Numbered from the stretch's first letter, positions 1-11,411 are shown. The stretch is DNA of 64,000 nt from JAJEEA01 sp965116765 (GCA_965116765.1 OZ220718.1:868001-932000), one strand, 5' to 3'. Program-made: numbers and translations. Notes: generated from the sequence alone by a model not told the origin.

Positions 1-640
1 GGTACGCGAAGTCGAGGGTCGTGCGGCGGCGACGGCCCACCGCGTCGCCCGACGAGGCTGGCCCGAAGACCCGGTTCCACGCCCCGAGCGGCGAGCGCTC
101 GGCCGGCAGGCGCATGCCCCCGAGGCTGTAGCTGATGGGCCGGCCCGCCTCGAGGGCGGCGTCTAGCGACAGCTCGAGCGAGGGCAGCCGGTCGGGTCTC
201 GCGACGTGCGCGGCGACGAGCTGATCCAGCGACGGCGAGACCGACCGCGTGTCCCGCGCCGCGAAGTCGGCGTTGTCGCCGGTCCACGCGTGAATCCAGC
301 CCCGGTCGTGGCGGTTGCCCCCGGCGTCGAGCTCGGCCGTGGCCAGCGACAGCCCGTCGAGCGCGAGCACGCGCCGGCGGTGGGGGTGGAGCGGGGCCAG
401 AGCGCGGCTGAGCTCACCCTCGGAGAGCGGCGCGAGGTCGAGCGTCCACGGCTCGTCGGTGGACCGGCCCGGGTGGAGCATCCGCCAGCCCTCGTAGGGC
501 CAGCCGTGGCAGTGACTGATGACCACGAGGCGCCGGATCGGACCCGCCTCGGGCGCGAAGGCCCGCAGCGCGGCGTCGGGAACGGCCGCCCCGAGGGCGG
601 TGAGCCCGCCCATGCGCAGCACGCGTCGTCGCGAGATCAT
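1..640 (-). CDS. DUF1552 secreted protein (3' end cut by window edge)
   Basis: About 213 codons are visible; the gene runs off the left edge. The N-terminus MISRRRVLRMGG is a twin-arginine (Tat) signal, followed by IRRLVVISHCHGWPYEGW, typical of the start of DUF1552 proteins. These usually lie next to DUF1592 proteins in Planctomycetes, Verrucomicrobia and Acidobacteria; their biochemical role is not established. The ATG at 638-640 is preferred because the Tat motif begins there. An in-frame ATG at 716-718 overlaps the stop of the upstream DUF1592 gene (ATGA) and would add 26 residues, but these come from a degenerate duplicate of the gene's own 5' end. Confidence 0.75.
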   Translation of the reverse strand, partial: MISRRRVLRMGGLTALGAAVPDAALRAFAPEAGPIRRLVVISHCHGWPYEGWRMLHPGRSTDEPWTLDLAPLSEGELSRALAPLHPHRRRVLALDGLSLATAELDAGGNRHDRGWIHAWTGDNADFAARDTRSVSPSLDQLVAAHVARPDRLPSLELSLDAALEAGRPISYSLGGMRLPAERSPLGAWNRVFGPASSGDAVGRRRRTTLDFAY

Positions 641-758
641 TCGTGGCCTCCCGGCGCGCCGGCGCCCGGCCGCCGGCGGGTGAGCCCCCCCATGTGCAGC
701 ACGTCGTCGCGAGATCATTGGTGGCCTCCCGGCGCGCCCGCGCCCGGCCGCCGGCGGA
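601..758. repeat. 79-bp imperfect tandem duplication at gene junction
   Basis: Positions 601-680 and 681-758 are near-identical direct copies. Each contains the start region of the DUF1552 gene and the last codons of the DUF1592 gene. The upstream copy has lost two bases, so its version of the Tat signal reads SRRRAAHGG instead of SRRRVLRMGG. The spacing of the two ATG codons (78 nt) keeps them in one open frame. Confidence 0.85.
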
Positions 759-2574
759 AGAGGTCGCTGCCGGCAATCGACACCAGCAGACCCTCGATGG
801 AGTCGTCGGCGCGGAAGCCCGCCTGCAGCGCGTCGAGCCCCGGCGCGGCGTCGTCGAGCCGCTCGCCGAGGGCGTAGCGCGTCCAGTGCAGCACGTAGCA
901 GTCCCGCGCGCGGGCGCTCGCGGCGAGCTGCCGGGCGAAGTCGACCCCGTCGGCGAACGCGATGCGCTCCCCGCCGGCCAGGGTCAGCGAGCCGCTCGCG
1001 TCGACCGGCCGGCCGTTGTCGTGCGAGCGCCACCGGCCGATGGCGTCGTAGTGCTCGAACGCGAACCCCGGCGGGTTGATGGTCCGGTGGCAGGTGTTGC
1101 ACGTCCCGGGCCGGGTGGCGGCGGCGGTGCGCTCGCGGTTGGTGCTCTCGGCCGTCAGGGTGTCGGGGGGCAGCGCCGTCTCCGCCCCCTGGACGGGCGT
1201 GCCGAGGTGCATGCACGCGAGCCGCTCGAGCACCCGCACGCCGCGCGGGATGGGCCCCGGCTGCACCGCGTAGGCGCCGAGGGCGAGCACCGACGGCAGG
1301 GTCAGCACCCCCGCCCGCTCCTTGGGCGGGAAGCTGGCCGGATAGAGGGTCAGCGGCTTCCGCCGGCCGATGGAGGCGACCACGAGGTCGATGGTCCGGG
1401 TGACCTCGGGGCCGTCGACGCGCTCTGCGCCGTCGCCGTAGATGGGCGCGGTGGCGTCCGACATGTAGCCGCGGTGGTCGGTCATCAGCGCGGTGAAGGT
1501 GCCGTCGCCGTCGAAGACGGTCCGCTCGACGAAGAGCTCCGTCTCGATCTTCATCGAGTGGCGCACCGGGCCCATGACGGCCGGCCACTCCACGTCGTCG
1601 TCGCGCGCGGTGGCGAGCCGCGCCGCGAGGCCGAACAGCGGGCCGAACGCCCGTCGGGCGGGCGCGACGAGCAGCACGTCGTCGGTGCCGAGCCACTGGT
1701 GGTGAAAGCGCACGACGGCGGGGCGGGCCCGGGGGTCGTCGAGCATCCGCCGGGCCTGGGCCTCGACGCCGGCCCGCGTGTCGAGCCCGCCGGCCTCGGC
1801 CGCCGCGAACAGCGCCTCGTCGGGCATCGAGTCCCACAGGAAGTAGGAGAGGCGCGACGCCAGCTCCCATCGGCTCAGGGGCGGGGAGGCATCGGCCCGC
1901 TCGCGCGGCTCGATCCTGAAGTGGAACGTCGGCGTCTGCAGGATGCCCGCCACCGTCAGCGCGACCGCCTCGTCGAGGGGCCCGGCCGCCGCGTTGCCCT
2001 GCCAGAACGCCTCGAGGCGCCGGCCCTCCCCGGCGTCGAGGGGGCGGCGGTAGGCCCGCCGGGCGAAGCGCTCGAGGCTCGCCCACGCGCAGGCCGCCTG
2101 CTCGGCCGCGGGCAACGCGGCCCACCCGTCGCAGGCGAAGAACGTCGGCGACACGAGGGCGAACGACGCGAAGTGCATCGCCGCGAGGTGCAGCTCCTCG
2201 ACCTGGTAGGACGAGGGCGCCTGTCCCTCGGCGATGCCCTCGAACCCGTCCAGGCCGGCCTCTTGCGGGAACCGCCAGGGCCACGCCGGCGGGGGCGGCG
2301 GCGCCACGAAGACCCCCCTGCTCGGCTCGCGCCGGGGGCTGATGCGGTCGGCGACGGCGGGACGCGCCGGCCACCGGTCGCCGTCCCGGGGAAGGCCGAA
2401 GAGGTCGGCGATGGTGTTGTTGTACTCGGCCGGGGTCAGGGCGAGGGGGGCGGCGTCCGGTGCGGAGGCTGCCCCCGCGACGGCGGTCTGGCCGGAGGCC
2501 GGCGCAGGGGCCGGAACCCCGGAGAGCATGGCCGTCAGCAGGGCCGGCGCGATTCCATGTCTCATCGTTCGCAA
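715..2574 (-). CDS. DUF1592/DUF1588 secreted c-type heme protein
   Basis: A 619-residue protein with an N-terminal signal peptide (hydrophobic stretch within the first 30 residues). Domain order matches the planctomycete-type DUF1587-DUF1595-DUF1592-DUF1588-DUF1585 proteins: LTPAEYNNTIADLFG near residue 46, RFARRAYRRPLD near 165, a central DUF1592 block, and a CNTCH heme-binding motif followed by NPPGFAFEHYDAIGRW in the DUF1588 part. Such proteins are periplasmic and are thought to be redox enzymes acting on complex substrates, but function is unproven. It is followed directly by the DUF1552 gene, its usual partner, with overlapping stop and start. A second start at the Met four residues in is possible. 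Confidence 0.85.
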   Translation of the reverse strand: MRTMRHGIAPALLTAMLSGVPAPAPASGQTAVAGAASAPDAAPLALTPAEYNNTIADLFGLPRDGDRWPARPAVADRISPRREPSRGVFVAPPPPPAWPWRFPQEAGLDGFEGIAEGQAPSSYQVEELHLAAMHFASFALVSPTFFACDGWAALPAAEQAACAWASLERFARRAYRRPLDAGEGRRLEAFWQGNAAAGPLDEAVALTVAGILQTPTFHFRIEPRERADASPPLSRWELASRLSYFLWDSMPDEALFAAAEAGGLDTRAGVEAQARRMLDDPRARPAVVRFHHQWLGTDDVLLVAPARRAFGPLFGLAARLATARDDDVEWPAVMGPVRHSMKIETELFVERTVFDGDGTFTALMTDHRGYMSDATAPIYGDGAERVDGPEVTRTIDLVVASIGRRKPLTLYPASFPPKERAGVLTLPSVLALGAYAVQPGPIPRGVRVLERLACMHLGTPVQGAETALPPDTLTAESTNRERTAAATRPGTCNTCHRTINPPGFAFEHYDAIGRWRSHDNGRPVDASGSLTLAGGERIAFADGVDFARQLAASARARDCYVLHWTRYALGERLDDAAPGLDALQAGFRADDSIEGLLVSIAGSDLFRRRPGAGAPGGHQ

Positions 2575-2625
2575 GCCGGCATGTGGCCGGCGGCCCCCAC
2601 GAATGAACCGACGTCGGAAGAGGGG

Positions 2626-2943
2626 TCAGTCGCCTTGGGCGGGCGTGGTTCGGGCGAGGGCATGCTCGCAGCTGGCCGGTAGGGGAGGCTGCGCGTCGCC
2701 CGCCCCCGTGAACCTCTGCAGGTCGATCATGCAGGACACCATGTGCGGCAGCGTCTCCTGCAACAGGCGCACATCCGTCTGAAGAGCCTCGACGTCCGTA
2801 GTCAGCTCGGCCAGGTCCCGGGTGACTACCTCGAATTGCGCGTTCCGGGTTGCAGCGGTCCAGACGAAACCCGCGATGAGTACCAGGAGCGTCACCGCTG
2901 GCGACAACTCGTTGAGCTTCTTGAGGAACCCCACGGAACACAT
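2626..2943 (-). CDS. small membrane-anchored coiled-coil protein
   Basis: A 105-residue protein with one N-terminal hydrophobic segment (LSPAVTLLVLIAGFVWTA, residues about 13-30) followed by a heptad-rich stretch (VVTRDLAELTTDVEALQTDV) that reads as a coiled coil. No known enzyme motif is seen. A separate 58-residue gene at 52225-52401 has the same plan (short N-terminus, one transmembrane helix, charged coil). The length of the open frame alone is weak evidence in GC-rich DNA; the clean transmembrane-plus-coil pattern supports a real gene. Function unknown. Confidence 0.6.
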   Translation of the reverse strand: MCSVGFLKKLNELSPAVTLLVLIAGFVWTAATRNAQFEVVTRDLAELTTDVEALQTDVRLLQETLPHMVSCMIDLQRFTGAGDAQPPLPASCEHALARTTPAQGD

Positions 2944-3074
2944 GCTACCACGGGGCCCGCAGCGAATCCGCGAGGTGCCGGGGGTCGCCCTCGGGGAGCG
3001 CGATGATGCGCGCCACCGCGACTCCGGCAGGTCAGGGGCGTTTACGGGATTGTACGGGAAAGGGCGGGGCAGGG

Positions 3075-3150
3075 TGGCGTCCCCAACGGGATTCGAACCC
3101 GTGTCTCAGCCTTGAAAGGGCTGAATCCTAGGCCTCTGGACGATGGGGAC
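3075..3150 (-). tRNA. tRNA-Glu (anticodon TTC)
   Basis: On the minus strand the 76 nt begin GTCCCCATCGTCCAGAGGCC, a standard tRNA-Glu start. The anticodon arm is CAGCC-CTTTCAA-GGCTG with anticodon TTC. The T arm carries GGTTCGAATCC, the acceptor stem GTCCCCA pairs with TGGGGAC, and CCA is encoded at the 3' end (3075-3077). Confidence 0.97.
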
Positions 3151-3786
3151 GCGAAGACTGCGGGCCGCGCAGCCGACGGCAGGAGCCGACGGAACACTTC
3201 AGTATACGTCACTCGGCCCCCTGTGCAAAGATCCGTCGTCTCGCCCCGCCGAGCGCCCAGCCGACCCCGAGAGGTGTCTGTACCATCACTGTGGCGCAAA
3301 GTCCCCGGGTCCGCAGCGCGTCCGCGCGTCCGGCTGCGAGGGAACGACCCCGTCCCGTGCGCGCTCCGGTCCTGCCAACCGTGCGAAGGGCGCCCCAGGG
3401 TCTTGCCGGCGACCGCGACGTCCCGCGCGGCAGGAGTCAACCACCGGTGTCCGGCCGGATCCACGGTTGACGGCAACGTGCCGGAGGTTGGCGCCACGAG
3501 GTAGACCAGCGGTTCCGTCCGGATGGTCGGAGCGCCGCCACCCCGCATCCTCGCGCCCCCGCCTCTCGATCGCAAGGTCTTGAAAACGCGCAACTTGTCT
3601 CTTCCGGCGTCAAGGCGCGGACGAGTGGCCGGCTTCTTGCTCCGGTTCAGGGTCTCCGCCGCCACGCGGCGGCCCGCGTGCCCGACCTGGTTCTTGGGTC
3701 GCCGTACCGGCGGCGGGGGTGAACGGTTGCCGAGCCCGATGACGGGCCGGCGGCTACCGAGTCTCTTGCAGCAGAAGGAGAAGGCG
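3151..3786. other. gene-free stretch between tRNA-Glu and comEA-like gene
   Basis: No convincing gene was found on either strand; long open frames here are arginine/proline-rich composition artefacts, one of which runs through the tRNA. The last bases hold an AGAAGGAGAAGG ribosome binding site for the next gene. Confidence 0.5.
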
Positions 3787-4122
3787 ATGCGACGAGTTCT
3801 GTGGAGCATGGCGGTGGTTCTGGCCTTGTACGGCGGCCAGCCGGGCGCAGCCCAGGTCCAGGAGGCGGCACCCTCCGAGGCGCCGCGCATGCAGTCGGAG
3901 CTGATCGACCTCAACAACGCGACGGCGATGGAGCTCGACACGCTCCCGGGGGTCGGGCCCCGCACGGTCGAGCGAATCCTCGAGTACCGCCGCGAACACG
4001 GCGGCTTCGAGAGAATCGAGGATCTGATGGACGTGCGCGGCATCGGCGAGCGCACCTTCCTCAGGCTGAAGCCGCTGGTGACCGTCGCGGCCGCCGAGCC
4101 CGATGCCGGCCAGCGCCCGTAG
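3787..4122 (+). CDS. ComEA-like helix-hairpin-helix protein
   Basis: A 111-residue secreted protein: signal peptide MRRVLWSMAVVLALYGGQ and then one tandem helix-hairpin-helix unit, with LIDLNNATAMELDTLPGVGP and LMDVRGIGERTFLRLKPLV as the two hairpins. This is the ComEA DNA-binding fold, used in periplasmic DNA uptake, though short ComEA-like proteins also occur outside competence systems. The start at 3787 follows a strong AGAAGGAGAAGG site. It overlaps the following GspH-like gene by 20 bp, so it is probably in one operon with pilus-type genes, which fits a DNA-uptake or secretion role. Confidence 0.85.
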   Translation: MRRVLWSMAVVLALYGGQPGAAQVQEAAPSEAPRMQSELIDLNNATAMELDTLPGVGPRTVERILEYRREHGGFERIEDLMDVRGIGERTFLRLKPLVTVAAAEPDAGQRP

Positions 4123-4798
4123 CCGCTCATTGCGGCGCGTCCCGGAGGCAGGGCCCCGGGGCGCGCCGCGACCCCGGCGGAGACGCCGGAAGCCGGCTCG
4201 CGCCGCTGCGCCGGTCCACGCCGCCGGGTTCACCCTGGTCGAGGCCGGCGTCGTGCTCGTCCTGCTCGGGGTCTCGGCCGCGCTCGCGCTCCCGTCGATG
4301 CGGTCGGGGCTCGACGGCCTGCGCGCCGCCGCCGCCGCCCGGCATCTCGCGGCCCTGATCCAGTCGACGCGGGTGCGAGCGGTGACGCAGTCGGTCCACG
4401 TCGGACTGCGGTTCGACCACGATGGCGAACGGTACCGCTACGCGATGTACGCGGACGGAGACGGCGACGGCCTGCGGGCGCGGGACATCCGAAGCGGGGT
4501 GGATGCGAGACTGACCGACTTCGAGCGTGTCGGCGACCGGTTTCCCGGGGTCGACATCGGCATCGCGGCCGCCATGCCGGGCATAGCGGGTGGCGCAACG
4601 CTGCCGGCGGGCTCGGATCCGATTCGGTTCGGCGCAGCCGATGGCCTGACGTTCAGCCCGCTGGGCACCGCGACGAGCGGTACGCTCTATCTGCACCATC
4701 GGTCGGGTCGGCAGCTCGCGGTGCGGGTGCTGGGCGCGACCGGCCGGATTCGCATTCTCGAATTCGACCGGGACACAGTGTCATGGGTGGTCCGATGA
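4103..4798 (+). CDS. GspH/FimT-like minor pseudopilin
   Basis: A 231-residue protein with the class III prepilin signature AAGFTLVEAGVVLVLLGVSA: cleavage is expected before the Phe, and Glu5 of the mature protein is present. The rest is a GspH-like beta-rich domain. The leader before the cleavage site is unusually long (about 42 residues, very arginine/proline-rich), so translation may begin later at a non-standard codon; no ATG or GTG lies closer. It overlaps the genes on both sides. The likely role is a minor subunit initiating a type IV pilus or type II pseudopilus. Confidence 0.8.
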   Translation: MPASARSRSLRRVPEAGPRGAPRPRRRRRKPARAAAPVHAAGFTLVEAGVVLVLLGVSAALALPSMRSGLDGLRAAAAARHLAALIQSTRVRAVTQSVHVGLRFDHDGERYRYAMYADGDGDGLRARDIRSGVDARLTDFERVGDRFPGVDIGIAAAMPGIAGGATLPAGSDPIRFGAADGLTFSPLGTATSGTLYLHHRSGRQLAVRVLGATGRIRILEFDRDTVSWVVR

Positions 4799-5115
4799 CC
4801 GGAGGGCGCGTCGAGCGGCGACGGCACCCTCGCCGCCCCGCGGCCGATCTCGCGTGGTTGCGGGCGGTGAGCCTGCGGCCGGGTCTGGAAGCGCTGCTGG
4901 TGGACGTTTCTCCCGGAGGGGCGCTGGTTGAAACGGCGACCCGGCTTCGTCCGGGAATGAAGACGGTGCTGCGGTTGTCGACAACCGACGGCGAGCTGCG
5001 GGCGCCGGGTGAATTCGTGCGGGCCTGGGTGGCCGCCATCCTGCCGGACCGTGGCCTGGTCTACCGTGGCGCGGTGCGGTTCGACCCGCCGATGGACCTT
5101 CCGGAGAGGGGCTGA
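4795..5115 (+). CDS. PilZ domain protein
   Basis: A 106-residue single-domain PilZ protein. The N-terminal RRRHPRRP matches the RxxxR c-di-GMP-binding motif and LLVDVSPGGALVET matches the D/NxSxxG motif. The start at 4795 overlaps the previous stop as ATGA; an in-frame ATG at 4783 is possible. Being translationally coupled to a pseudopilin gene suggests c-di-GMP control of the pilus/secretion machinery (inference). Confidence 0.8.
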   Translation: MTGGRVERRRHPRRPAADLAWLRAVSLRPGLEALLVDVSPGGALVETATRLRPGMKTVLRLSTTDGELRAPGEFVRAWVAAILPDRGLVYRGAVRFDPPMDLPERG

Positions 5116-5195
5116 CTTTCGGTCGATCCGGGGTCGACACCGGCTCGGTCCGCCGAGAAGCAGCGGAGCGTTCAGACGGGGTACGTGCAATCACG

Positions 5196-5224
5196 TTGAT
5201 CTTCTCGTGTCGATTGAATACCAT
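5196..5224 (+). promoter_or_regulatory. candidate sigma70 promoter for NtrC-like gene
   Basis: TTGATC at 5196-5201, 17-bp spacer, TACCAT at 5219-5224, giving a start near 5231 and a leader of about 88 nt. Confidence 0.45.
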
Positions 5225-5318
5225 TCGTGCGCTTGCTCGCACAGCACCCATGACGGACTGTGTTCGGCGTTCATCCCGGAGCCCCTGGCGGCATTCTTGT
5301 CAGGCTCGTGCTATCACC

Positions 5319-6662
5319 ATGGCTGACCTGTCGATGTCGAGTTCGAATCCGCTCGCTCGCGGCGACGACTTCGTCGAACGCGGCCGGCGCTTCCTGGAAT
5401 TCCTCGCGGTCCTCGAGTCGAGAATCGCCGGCGGTGCCAAGACCGGCGTGCTGGAGGCGGCAGTGCCGGCGGCCCTGGAGCGTCTCGTACCGATTCGCGG
5501 CGCGCGGCTGACGGCGGCCCCCGCTCTTCCGCTGGCCGCGCGAGAGGGACCAGGCGACGCGTCGTTGCGGTTCCCCATGCCGGTGCCCTCGTACGCGGAT
5601 CTGGCGCTCGAGGTGAGCATCAGCCCCGGCTTCGTGCTCGACGCGTGGGACAGGCAGGCGCTGCGACAGGCGGCCCGGGTCGTGGGGCTGCTCATCGCGT
5701 CCCGAAATCAAGCGGCGGCGCCGCCGCCGGGTCAGCCGCCGGAGCCGGCAGCGCCGCTGGTCGGATCGAGCGCGCCGATGTGCCGATTGCGGGAGCACAT
5801 CGAGCGGGTGGCGGCGACCGACTTCACGATCCTGATCGAGGGCGAATGCGGTTCGGGCAAGGAGCTGGTGGCGCGACAGGTGCACGAGCTGAGTCGACGG
5901 CGCGAGGGACCCTTCGTCGCCGTGAACTGCGCCGCCCTCGTCGAGACGCTGCTGGAAGCGGAGCTGTTCGGCATCGAGGACCGGGTCGCGACCGGCGTGC
6001 GTGCCCGCCGCGGCAAGTTCGAGCTCGCCGACCAGGGCACCCTGTTCCTCGACGAGGTCGCCGACCTGTCGCCGGCGGCGCAGGCCAAGCTGCTGCGCGC
6101 CATTCAGGAGCTCTCGGTCGAGCGGGTCGGCGGCCACGGGGCCCGCCCGGTGGACATCCGCATCGTCGTGGCGACGAACCAGAGGTTGCGGAGGCTCGCA
6201 GACGAGGGACGCTTTCGCACCGACCTCTACTACCGCCTCGCCGGGGTGGAGCTGCAGGTTCCGCCGCTTCGGCAGCGCCGCGAGGACATCGTCTCGCTCA
6301 CCGAGCACTTTCTCGCCCGGCATGACGGGCTGCGCCGACTGACGTTGTCGGATAGCGCCGCCGACGCCCTGCGCACTCACGACTGGCCCGGGAACGTCCG
6401 GGAGCTGCAGCGGGTCGTCGAGCGGGCCCTGGCCCTCGCCACCGAGGACACCATCGGCCTGCAGGACCTGCCGGCCGAGCTGACCCGCGACTACACGGAG
6501 CTGCTGCAGCCGTCGATCACGCGGACCGAATCGATGCGCGCGTGGGGCAGCCGCTATGCGCGGCTGATGCTCGAGCGCTGCGGCCGCAACAAGCGGCGCA
6601 CGTGCGAGGTGCTCGGCATCAGCTACCACACGCTGCAGTCGTACCTGCGTCATCCGTCCTGA
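5319..6662 (+). CDS. NtrC-type AAA+ regulator with degenerate GAFTGA loop
   Basis: About 447 residues: a GAF-like N-terminal sensory region (to about residue 150), an AAA+ domain (about 150-385) and a Fis-type helix-turn-helix at the end (RRTCEVLGISYHTLQSYLR). Walker A is GECGSGKE, Walker B is GTLFLDEV and the arginine finger region is RFRTDLYYRL, so ATP hydrolysis looks intact. In place of GAFTGA, the loop that contacts sigma54, the protein reads RVATGV. It may therefore not activate sigma54 promoters in the usual way, as with TyrR-like members. The start at 5319 is chosen over upstream in-frame codons because conserved sequence begins there; no strong ribosome binding site is visible. Confidence 0.8.
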   Translation: MADLSMSSSNPLARGDDFVERGRRFLEFLAVLESRIAGGAKTGVLEAAVPAALERLVPIRGARLTAAPALPLAAREGPGDASLRFPMPVPSYADLALEVSISPGFVLDAWDRQALRQAARVVGLLIASRNQAAAPPPGQPPEPAAPLVGSSAPMCRLREHIERVAATDFTILIEGECGSGKELVARQVHELSRRREGPFVAVNCAALVETLLEAELFGIEDRVATGVRARRGKFELADQGTLFLDEVADLSPAAQAKLLRAIQELSVERVGGHGARPVDIRIVVATNQRLRRLADEGRFRTDLYYRLAGVELQVPPLRQRREDIVSLTEHFLARHDGLRRLTLSDSAADALRTHDWPGNVRELQRVVERALALATEDTIGLQDLPAELTRDYTELLQPSITRTESMRAWGSRYARLMLERCGRNKRRTCEVLGISYHTLQSYLRHPS

Positions 6663-6749
6663 GGGACCGTCGAGCCGGCCCCGCCCCGGTTGCCGGCGGC
6701 TCACGCTCGGGACGCGCTCGGGGACCGGGGGCGGGGAAGCGGTCACGCC

Positions 6750-6778
6750 TTGACCCCCCGCGGGTCCCATAGTACGTT
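6750..6778 (+). promoter_or_regulatory. candidate promoter of gcv operon
   Basis: TTGACC at 6750-6755 and TACGTT at 6773-6778 with a 17-bp spacer; start near 6785. The 110-nt leader shows no recognisable glycine riboswitch core, but holds a 25-codon open frame (6822-6899) whose stop overlaps the gcvT start as ATGA. Confidence 0.4.
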
Positions 6779-6895
6779 TCTATCAGCGCTTTTCCGGCGT
6801 CACTGACGGCTGGCCACGGCCATGTCCGCGGCCGGCTCTCTTTCCGCAAGCCGGCGCTCCCGGCACCGACCGCCCGCCACCGACGCTACCGTGTC

Positions 6896-8011
6896 ATGAC
6901 CGACGCCTCGGCTTCCGCCCCCCTCCAGACGCCCCTGCACGGCCGTCACGTCGCCCTCGGCGCGAAGATGGTGCCGTTCGCGGGGTGGGACATGCCCCTG
7001 CAGTACGCCGGCATCACCGAGGAGCACCTCGCGGTGCGGCGGGCGGCGGGGCTGTTCGACGTCAGCCACATGGGCGAGATCGAGGTCGCCGGGGCGGACG
7101 CCCTCGCCGCGGTGCAGCGGATCTCCACCAACGACGCGAGCCGCCTCGAGGTCGGTCAGGCCCAGTACTCGGCCCTCGCGACGCCGGAGGGCACCTTCGT
7201 CGACGACCTGCTGGTGTACCGGCTGGCCGGCGACCACTTCATGCTGGTGGTCAACGCCGCCAACATCGCGGCCGGCTTCGCCTGGATTCGCGACCACATC
7301 GCGGGCGTCGGCGACGCGGTGGCCGTGAACACCAGCTCGCGTTACGCCCTGCTCGCGGTGCAGGGGCCGCGGGCCCTCGACGTCGTGCAGCCGCTGACCG
7401 ACGTCGAGCTCGCGGCCATCCGGTACTACCGCTTCGCGACCGGCGAGGTGTCGGGCATCCGCGCGACCATCTCGCGCACCGGCTACACCGGCGAGGACGG
7501 GCTCGAGCTATTCGTGGCCCCGCAGGCGGCCGACCGGCTGTGGACCGCGCTGATGTCGGCCGGCCGACATCACGGGTTGCAGCCGGCGGGGCTGGGCGCC
7601 CGCGACACGTTGCGCCTCGAGGCGGCGATGCGGCTCAGCGGCCAGGACATCGACCGCACGACGACGGTCCTCGAGGCCGGCCTCGGCTGGATAGTGGGCT
7701 GGGACAAGGCGGACTTCATCGGACGCGACGCGCTCGTGAAGCAGCGCGAGGCCGGGGTCGACCGCAAGCTCGTGGGGCTCGAGATGACGGGGCCGGGCAT
7801 CGCGCGGCACGGGTACGACGTTTACGCGGGCGACGAGCAGGTGGGCCGGGTGACCAGCGGCACCCGCACGCCGTTCCTCGAGAAGGCCGTCGCCCTCGCC
7901 TACGTCCCCGCCGCGGGCGCGGCGCCGGGCACCGAGTACGAGGTGGACGTCCGCGGGCGCCGGGTGCCGGCCCGCGTCGTGCGGTTGCCGTTCTACAAGC
8001 GCCCGAAATGA
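6896..8011 (+). CDS. gcvT: glycine cleavage system T protein (aminomethyltransferase)
   Basis: A 371-residue tetrahydrofolate-dependent aminomethyltransferase. It takes the methylamine group from lipoylated GcvH, releases ammonia and forms 5,10-methylene-THF. Family motifs seen: MVPFAGWDMPLQY, FDVSHMGEIE, the folate-site stretch RTGYTGEDGLELF and, near the end, VTSGTRTPFL. Length is normal for bacterial GcvT. It is first in a tight operon with gcvH (6 bp gap) and gcvP. Confidence 0.97.
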   Translation: MTDASASAPLQTPLHGRHVALGAKMVPFAGWDMPLQYAGITEEHLAVRRAAGLFDVSHMGEIEVAGADALAAVQRISTNDASRLEVGQAQYSALATPEGTFVDDLLVYRLAGDHFMLVVNAANIAAGFAWIRDHIAGVGDAVAVNTSSRYALLAVQGPRALDVVQPLTDVELAAIRYYRFATGEVSGIRATISRTGYTGEDGLELFVAPQAADRLWTALMSAGRHHGLQPAGLGARDTLRLEAAMRLSGQDIDRTTTVLEAGLGWIVGWDKADFIGRDALVKQREAGVDRKLVGLEMTGPGIARHGYDVYAGDEQVGRVTSGTRTPFLEKAVALAYVPAAGAAPGTEYEVDVRGRRVPARVVRLPFYKRPK

Positions 8012-8017
8012 GCAGCC

Positions 8018-8389
8018 ATGTATCCGACTGACCGGCTCTACACGAAGGACCACGAGTGGATCCTGATCTCGGGCACGACGGCCCGGGTCGGCATCACCGA
8101 CTACGCGCAGGCCCAGCTCGGCGACGTGGTGTACGTCGAGCTCCCCGAGGTGGGCCGGCAGTTCGAGCAGGGGACCCAGTTCGGGTCGATCGAGTCGGTG
8201 AAGGCGGTGTCGGACCTCTACTGCCCACTGGCCGGCCGGGTCACCGAGGTCAACGCGGCGCTCGCGACGGCCCCCGAGACGGTGAACGCCGACCCCCACG
8301 GCACCTGGATGATGGCGATCGAGCTGACCGACCCCGCCGCCGCGTCCGGGCTTCTCGACTCGGCCGCCTATGCCGAGCTGGTGAAATAG
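8018..8389 (+). CDS. gcvH: glycine cleavage system H protein
   Basis: A 123-residue lipoyl carrier that shuttles the aminomethyl group between P, T and L proteins. The lipoylation lysine lies in GSIESVKAVSDLYCPLAG (about residue 65), and the start MYPTDRLYTKDHEWI is typical. It sits between gcvT and gcvP. Confidence 0.97.
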   Translation: MYPTDRLYTKDHEWILISGTTARVGITDYAQAQLGDVVYVELPEVGRQFEQGTQFGSIESVKAVSDLYCPLAGRVTEVNAALATAPETVNADPHGTWMMAIELTDPAAASGLLDSAAYAELVK

Positions 8390-8400
8390 GCGGCCGCGGC

Positions 8401-11307
<2,907 letters not shown>

Positions 11308-11392
11308 CACGGTGCAGACCCCCGGCAGGGTCGGCGGCGCAGGCTCCCGGCAGGGTTGGGTTGGGCGGCGAGCGGAGCCGTGCGGCCCGGTC
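11308..11392 (-). repeat. dispersed hairpin repeat, copy 1
   Basis: Directly after the gcvP stop. It contains GGTGCAGACCCCCGGCAGGG and then GGTTGGGCGGCGAGCGGAGC, the reverse orientation of the family described at 31535-31627. It lies between convergent gcvP and the class IV aminotransferase gene. Confidence 0.7.
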
Positions 11393-11411
11393 ATCCCGCC
11401 GCCGTGGCAAA

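Noticed and set aside
3042..4130. Long minus-strand open frame across the tRNA-Glu and ComEA-like region
   Set aside because: Runs through the tRNA and opposite a clear gene; Arg/Gly/Pro/Ser-rich with no domain, typical of antisense frames in GC-rich DNA.
6785..6895. Glycine riboswitch before gcvT
   Set aside because: No tandem glycine aptamer core recognised, and the leader is too short for a tandem aptamer.
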